Assembly (NCBI RefSeq): GCF_000472905.1
Contig: NZ_AXAR01000002.1
Location: 62,001-126,000 of the forward strand
DNA: 64,000 nt
Source: Alicyclobacillus pomorum DSM 14955
GTDB lineage: Bacteria; Bacillota; Bacilli; Alicyclobacillales; Alicyclobacillaceae
Direction: 5' to 3'
Position 1 is the first letter of the stretch. Each line of letters begins with the position of its first letter. A program made the position numbers and the translations under genes. The notes under the pieces were generated by a model, which saw nothing but the letters and a program-made list of their open reading frames with translations, did not search any database and was not told the DNA's origin. Below are positions 61,123 through 64,000 of this stretch, one piece after another.

Positions 61123-62208
61123 TTACTCAGGTTGCACCAAAATGTCCGGCCGCAAGTATGTCCTCCCGTCCCACTCTACTTGCAAGTACGGCCAGTCGCC
61201 CGTGTGTGTGAGAAACTCGTTGCCTGCCTCGCCCACCAGAATGGTGTCCTCCGACTTGATACCGCGAATGGCAGGGTTCCAGGCGTACGCCTGTCCTACT
61301 TGAATGAGCTGGTGCGTCTTTGGCGTGGCCAAAAACTCGCGCGAGGCGTATCCGGTTGGCCCGCCTTGGTGCAGGAGCTTCCAGTCGTCCGGGTAACCGA
61401 CTTCGCGATATGCGTCCATCGCGGTCTGGAACACATCCGACACGCGCTTGCCTGGGCGCGTTGCGGCGTTCATGCGAACGTCGATGTACGCGCATTTCTG
61501 CTTGTTTTCCGCAAGGTTGGCTGGCAGCGGGCCGAAGTGCACGAAGCGAGTCGCGTTGGCGACCAACCCGTACTTTTCCGCACAAATGACGACCATCGCG
61601 TACTTCTCCAGCCGCTTGGCTGTGGGAATCGGATGGCGGTAGTTGAAGACACGCTCGTCCGTGGACACGAGCGTCACCACAGGCGTCAGCCCGCGCCGCA
61701 TCACCTCCCCCGCAAGCGACGCGGCGATTTCATGTTCTGTTTGTCCGGGCCGAATCTGACGAGCCACCCGTTCGATAGATTGCGCGGTCTCCAGGCAGAC
61801 CCACCGATACTGTTCCTGTTGATGTGGGGTCAACGTGCGCCGGAGTTCCGAGAGAGCAGCGGCGACGTTTTCGCCGCGGGCGTCATCGGTATCAAAGGCG
61901 ACGCGCTTGCCACGTAGTAGAGCATGTAGTTGGCCATCCACGCCTTCCGTCCAGTCGGGCGCCACCACTTCGAAGTCCAGGTCAAACAACTCTTCTTCCT
62001 GGATTCGGCGCGCTTCAATCGAGTTGGTCACGCACACGACCTTCTCGGGAAGGACAATCAAGTCCGCCACACCGAATTCGGAGGTCAACACGATGTGGTT
62101 GTCCCGGCCGCCCGTGACCCAGGCGAAGTTCGCGCGGGTCTTCAGGACCATCGCGTCAAACCCCGCCTGAACCATGTAGTTGCGGATGTTTTGAATCGCC
62201 TGGTTCAC
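61123..62208 (-). CDS. M24-family aminopeptidase-like protein
   Basis: 361 residues from GTG 62208, with AAGGAGG 8 bp upstream. The N-terminal part (NIRNYMVQAGFDAMVLKTRA, FAWVTGGRDNHIVLTSEFGV) is creatinase/prolidase-like. The C-terminal fold has QIRPGQTEHEIAASLAGEVM. The usual metal ligands of M24 peptidases (two Asp, one His, two Glu) are incomplete: AYIDVRMNAATRPGKRVSDV and LHQGGPTGYASREF show D and H at altered sites, so it may be a non-peptidase paralogue. It lies 13 bp downstream of galE, on the same transcript. Confidence 0.75.
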   Translation of the reverse strand: MNQAIQNIRNYMVQAGFDAMVLKTRANFAWVTGGRDNHIVLTSEFGVADLIVLPEKVVCVTNSIEARRIQEEELFDLDFEVVAPDWTEGVDGQLHALLRGKRVAFDTDDARGENVAAALSELRRTLTPHQQEQYRWVCLETAQSIERVARQIRPGQTEHEIAASLAGEVMRRGLTPVVTLVSTDERVFNYRHPIPTAKRLEKYAMVVICAEKYGLVANATRFVHFGPLPANLAENKQKCAYIDVRMNAATRPGKRVSDVFQTAMDAYREVGYPDDWKLLHQGGPTGYASREFLATPKTHQLIQVGQAYAWNPAIRGIKSEDTILVGEAGNEFLTHTGDWPYLQVEWDGRTYLRPDILVQPE

Positions 62209-62221
62209 CGCTTTCACCTCC

Positions 62222-63208
62222 TTAGTCCTCGTAGCCGTTCGGATGGCTTTGGTGCCACGCCCACGCGGACGCGACAATGGTGGACAGGTCATCGTATTGG
62301 GGCTTCCATCCCAGCACTTGTTTCGCTTTGTCCGAGGAGGCCACGAGGACGGCCGGATCGCCAGGGCGACGCGGCGAGTGAACCGCGAGAATATCGCGGC
62401 CTGTGACTTCTCGGGCGACATCAATCACCTGTTGCACGGAAAATCCGGTGCCGCTGCCGAGATTGAACGCTTCCACCCCCCCGCCCGTCCGCAGGCGATT
62501 CACAGACAGGCGGTGTGCGCTTGCGAGGTCCATCACGTGGACGTAGTCGCGGATGCACGTGCCATCCGGCGTCGGGTAGTCGTTGCCGAAGATGGAGACG
62601 TGCGGGCGCTGACCGAGCGCCGCCTGCAGTACAATCGGAATCAGGTGTGTCTCGGGGTTGTGGTCTTCGCCAATCGGCAACGTCGGGTGCGCCCCTGCCG
62701 CATTGAAGTAGCGCAGGCTGATGGACTTCAGGCCGTACGCCTGGTGACACCAGCGGAACATGCGCTCAATCGCCAGTTTTGTTTCGCCGTACGGATTCGT
62801 AGGAACGGTGGGATCTTCTTCGTGGATTGGGGTTCGAACCGGCTCTCCGTATACAGCCGCCGTCGAGGAGAACACGATGTTCAGGACGCCGTTGTCGACC
62901 ATCGCGGACAGCAACTTGGCCGTCGCTGCGACGTTGTTTTCGTAGTACTGCAGCGGCTTCTCTACGCTCTCCCCAACGAGCGAGTTCGCTGCGAAATGGA
63001 CCACAGTGTCCACCTTGTGATCCCGCAAAATCCGCCCGACCTGTTCGGTATCGCGGATGTCCACCTCGTACAATGGGACATCCCGCACCGCAGCGCGGTG
63101 GCCTTGGCGCAAGTTGTCTATGACGACGACGTCTTCACCATGCGCCACCAACTCGGCCACGGTGTGACTTCCAATGTAACCTGCTCCACCCGTCACTAAT
63201 ACGGACAT
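62222..63208 (-). CDS. galE: UDP-glucose 4-epimerase
   Basis: 328 residues from ATG 63208, with AGGAGAAGGTG upstream. GalE landmarks: SVLVTGGAGYIGSHTVAELV (Rossmann G-x-x-G-x-x-G), VHFAANSLVGESVEKPLQYY, VFSSTAAVYGEPVRTPIHEE and the YGETK catalytic pair, LRYFNAAGAHPTLPIGEDH. It interconverts UDP-glucose and UDP-galactose with bound NAD. It lies 14 bp after galK and 13 bp before the M24 gene. galT is not seen in the window. Confidence 0.96.
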   Translation of the reverse strand: MSVLVTGGAGYIGSHTVAELVAHGEDVVVIDNLRQGHRAAVRDVPLYEVDIRDTEQVGRILRDHKVDTVVHFAANSLVGESVEKPLQYYENNVAATAKLLSAMVDNGVLNIVFSSTAAVYGEPVRTPIHEEDPTVPTNPYGETKLAIERMFRWCHQAYGLKSISLRYFNAAGAHPTLPIGEDHNPETHLIPIVLQAALGQRPHVSIFGNDYPTPDGTCIRDYVHVMDLASAHRLSVNRLRTGGGVEAFNLGSGTGFSVQQVIDVAREVTGRDILAVHSPRRPGDPAVLVASSDKAKQVLGWKPQYDDLSTIVASAWAWHQSHPNGYED

Positions 63209-63222
63209 ATTGACACCTTCTC

Positions 63223-64000
63223 CTAGAGTATTGATTTCGCCAGTTGAGCCAACTCGTCGCTCGTCACTTCGCGGACGCCGTCTCCGATGTCGGAGACGTA
63301 AAAGGACGGTGCCCATCCGGTTTGCTCTATGTACCGTTCTGCCACGACTTGCTCAAACACTGGTAACTGAGGCGCTTCCACAAAGCTCACAGTGCAGCCG
63401 CCGAATCCAGCGCCAGTCATTCTGGATCCGATACAGCCCTCGACAGTCCAAGCCGCCTCGACCAACGCGTCCAACTCCGGGCCGGTGACCTCGTAGTCAT
63501 CCCGAAGCGACCGGTGGGACTCGTTCATCAGCTCGCCAAACGCGCGCAAATTCCCCTGTTCCAGGAGGGTGGCGGCGCGCTGGGTCCGCGCGTTTTCAAA
63601 CACCACGTGGTGAGCCCGTTTCCTTAGTCTTTCATCGTCAATCACGGCGGACAGCCGCTCCCAATCCTCCACCGAGACGTCCGCCAGACACGTCAGGCTC
63701 GGGTTCGCCCGCTGCATCTGCGCCAGCGCGGCTTCGCATTCCTGGCGGCGTTCATTGTACTTGGAATCGGACAGGACGCGACGTTTGTTGGTGTTGGTGA
63801 TGACCAGTTTGTACCCAGGCGCTTGAACGGGCACCAGTCGGTAGTGGAGCGTGGCACACTGCAACAACAGCGCATGATCCGCCCTGCCCATGCCCACCGA
63901 GAACTGGTCCATGATGCCGCAGTTCACGCCGACGAATTGGTTCTCCGCTTCTTGCGACAGCAACGTCAATCGCTCGACGCTCAGCCCGGCACCGCTCAGT
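63223..64000 (-). CDS. galK: Galactokinase, C-terminal part (runs off window)
   Basis: About 259 residues in frame to the window edge. GHMP-kinase features: GLSVERLTLLSQEAENQFVG then VNCGIMDQFSVGMGRADHAL with the catalytic Asp, and near the C-terminus SRMTGAGFGGCTVSFVE, the third GHMP motif. It phosphorylates galactose at C1, the first Leloir step. galE follows by 14 bp. The N-terminus, with the substrate-binding RxxLxGEHxD motif, lies outside the window. Confidence 0.95.
   Translation of the reverse strand, partial: LSGAGLSVERLTLLSQEAENQFVGVNCGIMDQFSVGMGRADHALLLQCATLHYRLVPVQAPGYKLVITNTNKRRVLSDSKYNERRQECEAALAQMQRANPSLTCLADVSVEDWERLSAVIDDERLRKRAHHVVFENARTQRAATLLEQGNLRAFGELMNESHRSLRDDYEVTGPELDALVEAAWTVEGCIGSRMTGAGFGGCTVSFVEAPQLPVFEQVVAERYIEQTGWAPSFYVSDIGDGVREVTSDELAQLAKSIL

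Noticed and set aside
62243-63199. 318-codon plus-strand open frame
   Set aside because: Mirror of galE; high-GC codon bias of galE leaves the opposite strand open.
1-64000. CRISPR arrays, tRNA or rRNA genes
   Set aside because: No regularly spaced repeats, no cloverleaf-like TGG-TTCRA patterns and no rRNA motifs were seen while reading the window.

Overview
The window looks like chromosomal DNA of an endospore-forming, moderately GC-rich Firmicute, most likely in or near Alicyclobacillaceae. The evidence is a conserved sporulation and cell-shape block on the minus strand (spoIIQ, spoIIID, mbl, a flagellar hook-basal-body gene, fabZ), Bacillus-type Shine-Dalgarno sites with many GTG/TTG starts, a c-di-AMP (ydaO-type) riboswitch, a GlnR/TnrA box and sigma-F/sigma-E-like promoters. 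The genus is an inference from gene content, not from a search.

Layout. 1-3.1 kb: minus-strand sugar-type genes (Gfo/Idh/MocA oxidoreductase, MFS permease, MurR/RpiR regulator). 3.1-11 kb: small regulators and orphan enzymes (LytTR protein, DinB-like, PhzF-like, a PEP-utilising Rph/PpsA-type phosphotransferase), mixed with broken genes (cupin, GNAT, YVTN propeller). 12-20 kb: a PAS-PAS-GGDEF-EAL protein, a LysM-NlpC/P60 hydrolase, a secreted CalB-like lipase, and the ammonium transporter amt with a GlnR/TnrA box. 20-28 kb: a decayed type VII secretion remnant. It holds an essC with one frameshift and two internal in-frame deletions, a WXG100 C-terminal remnant, and a toxin C-terminal remnant next to two intact small genes that may be orphan immunity genes. 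Two polysaccharide deacetylases and a TPR lipoprotein lie among them.

29.5-35 kb: thiol/redox genes (thioredoxin, double AhpD-like protein) divergent from an HxlR regulator, a DHA2-type MFS exporter, and an isochorismatase-like protein divergent from a TetR regulator across a perfect 21-bp inverted repeat. 35-40 kb: a minus-strand run galU, GT39, GT2, gtrA, which together read as an undecaprenyl-phosphate-sugar glycosylation cassette. 40-44 kb: L,D-transpeptidase, single-HKD PLD protein, LssY-C protein and MscS channel. 44-46.3 kb: a small accessory patch with a decayed plasmid-type parA/RHH partition pair, a well-formed c-di-AMP riboswitch driving a short unrecognised ORF, a 56-aa gene and an orphan IreB-like protein.

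46.3-52 kb: a LacI-regulated ABC carbohydrate importer followed by a PHP (CehA/McbA-type) metallohydrolase. 52-55.3 kb: lipoprotein, YigZ/IMPACT protein, a ComK-like protein divergent from a small sigma-like factor, and a holin-like type I toxin inside a long RNA inverted repeat. 55.3-61 kb: the fabZ/pgsA-like/flagellar/mbl/spoIIID/spoIIQ block; the flagellar gene carries a frameshift and a stop. 61-64 kb: M24 peptidase, galE and galK (runs off the edge). Much of the accessory DNA is pseudogenes, and the intact small genes and RNA elements left between them are the most interesting part. No tRNA, rRNA or CRISPR array was seen.
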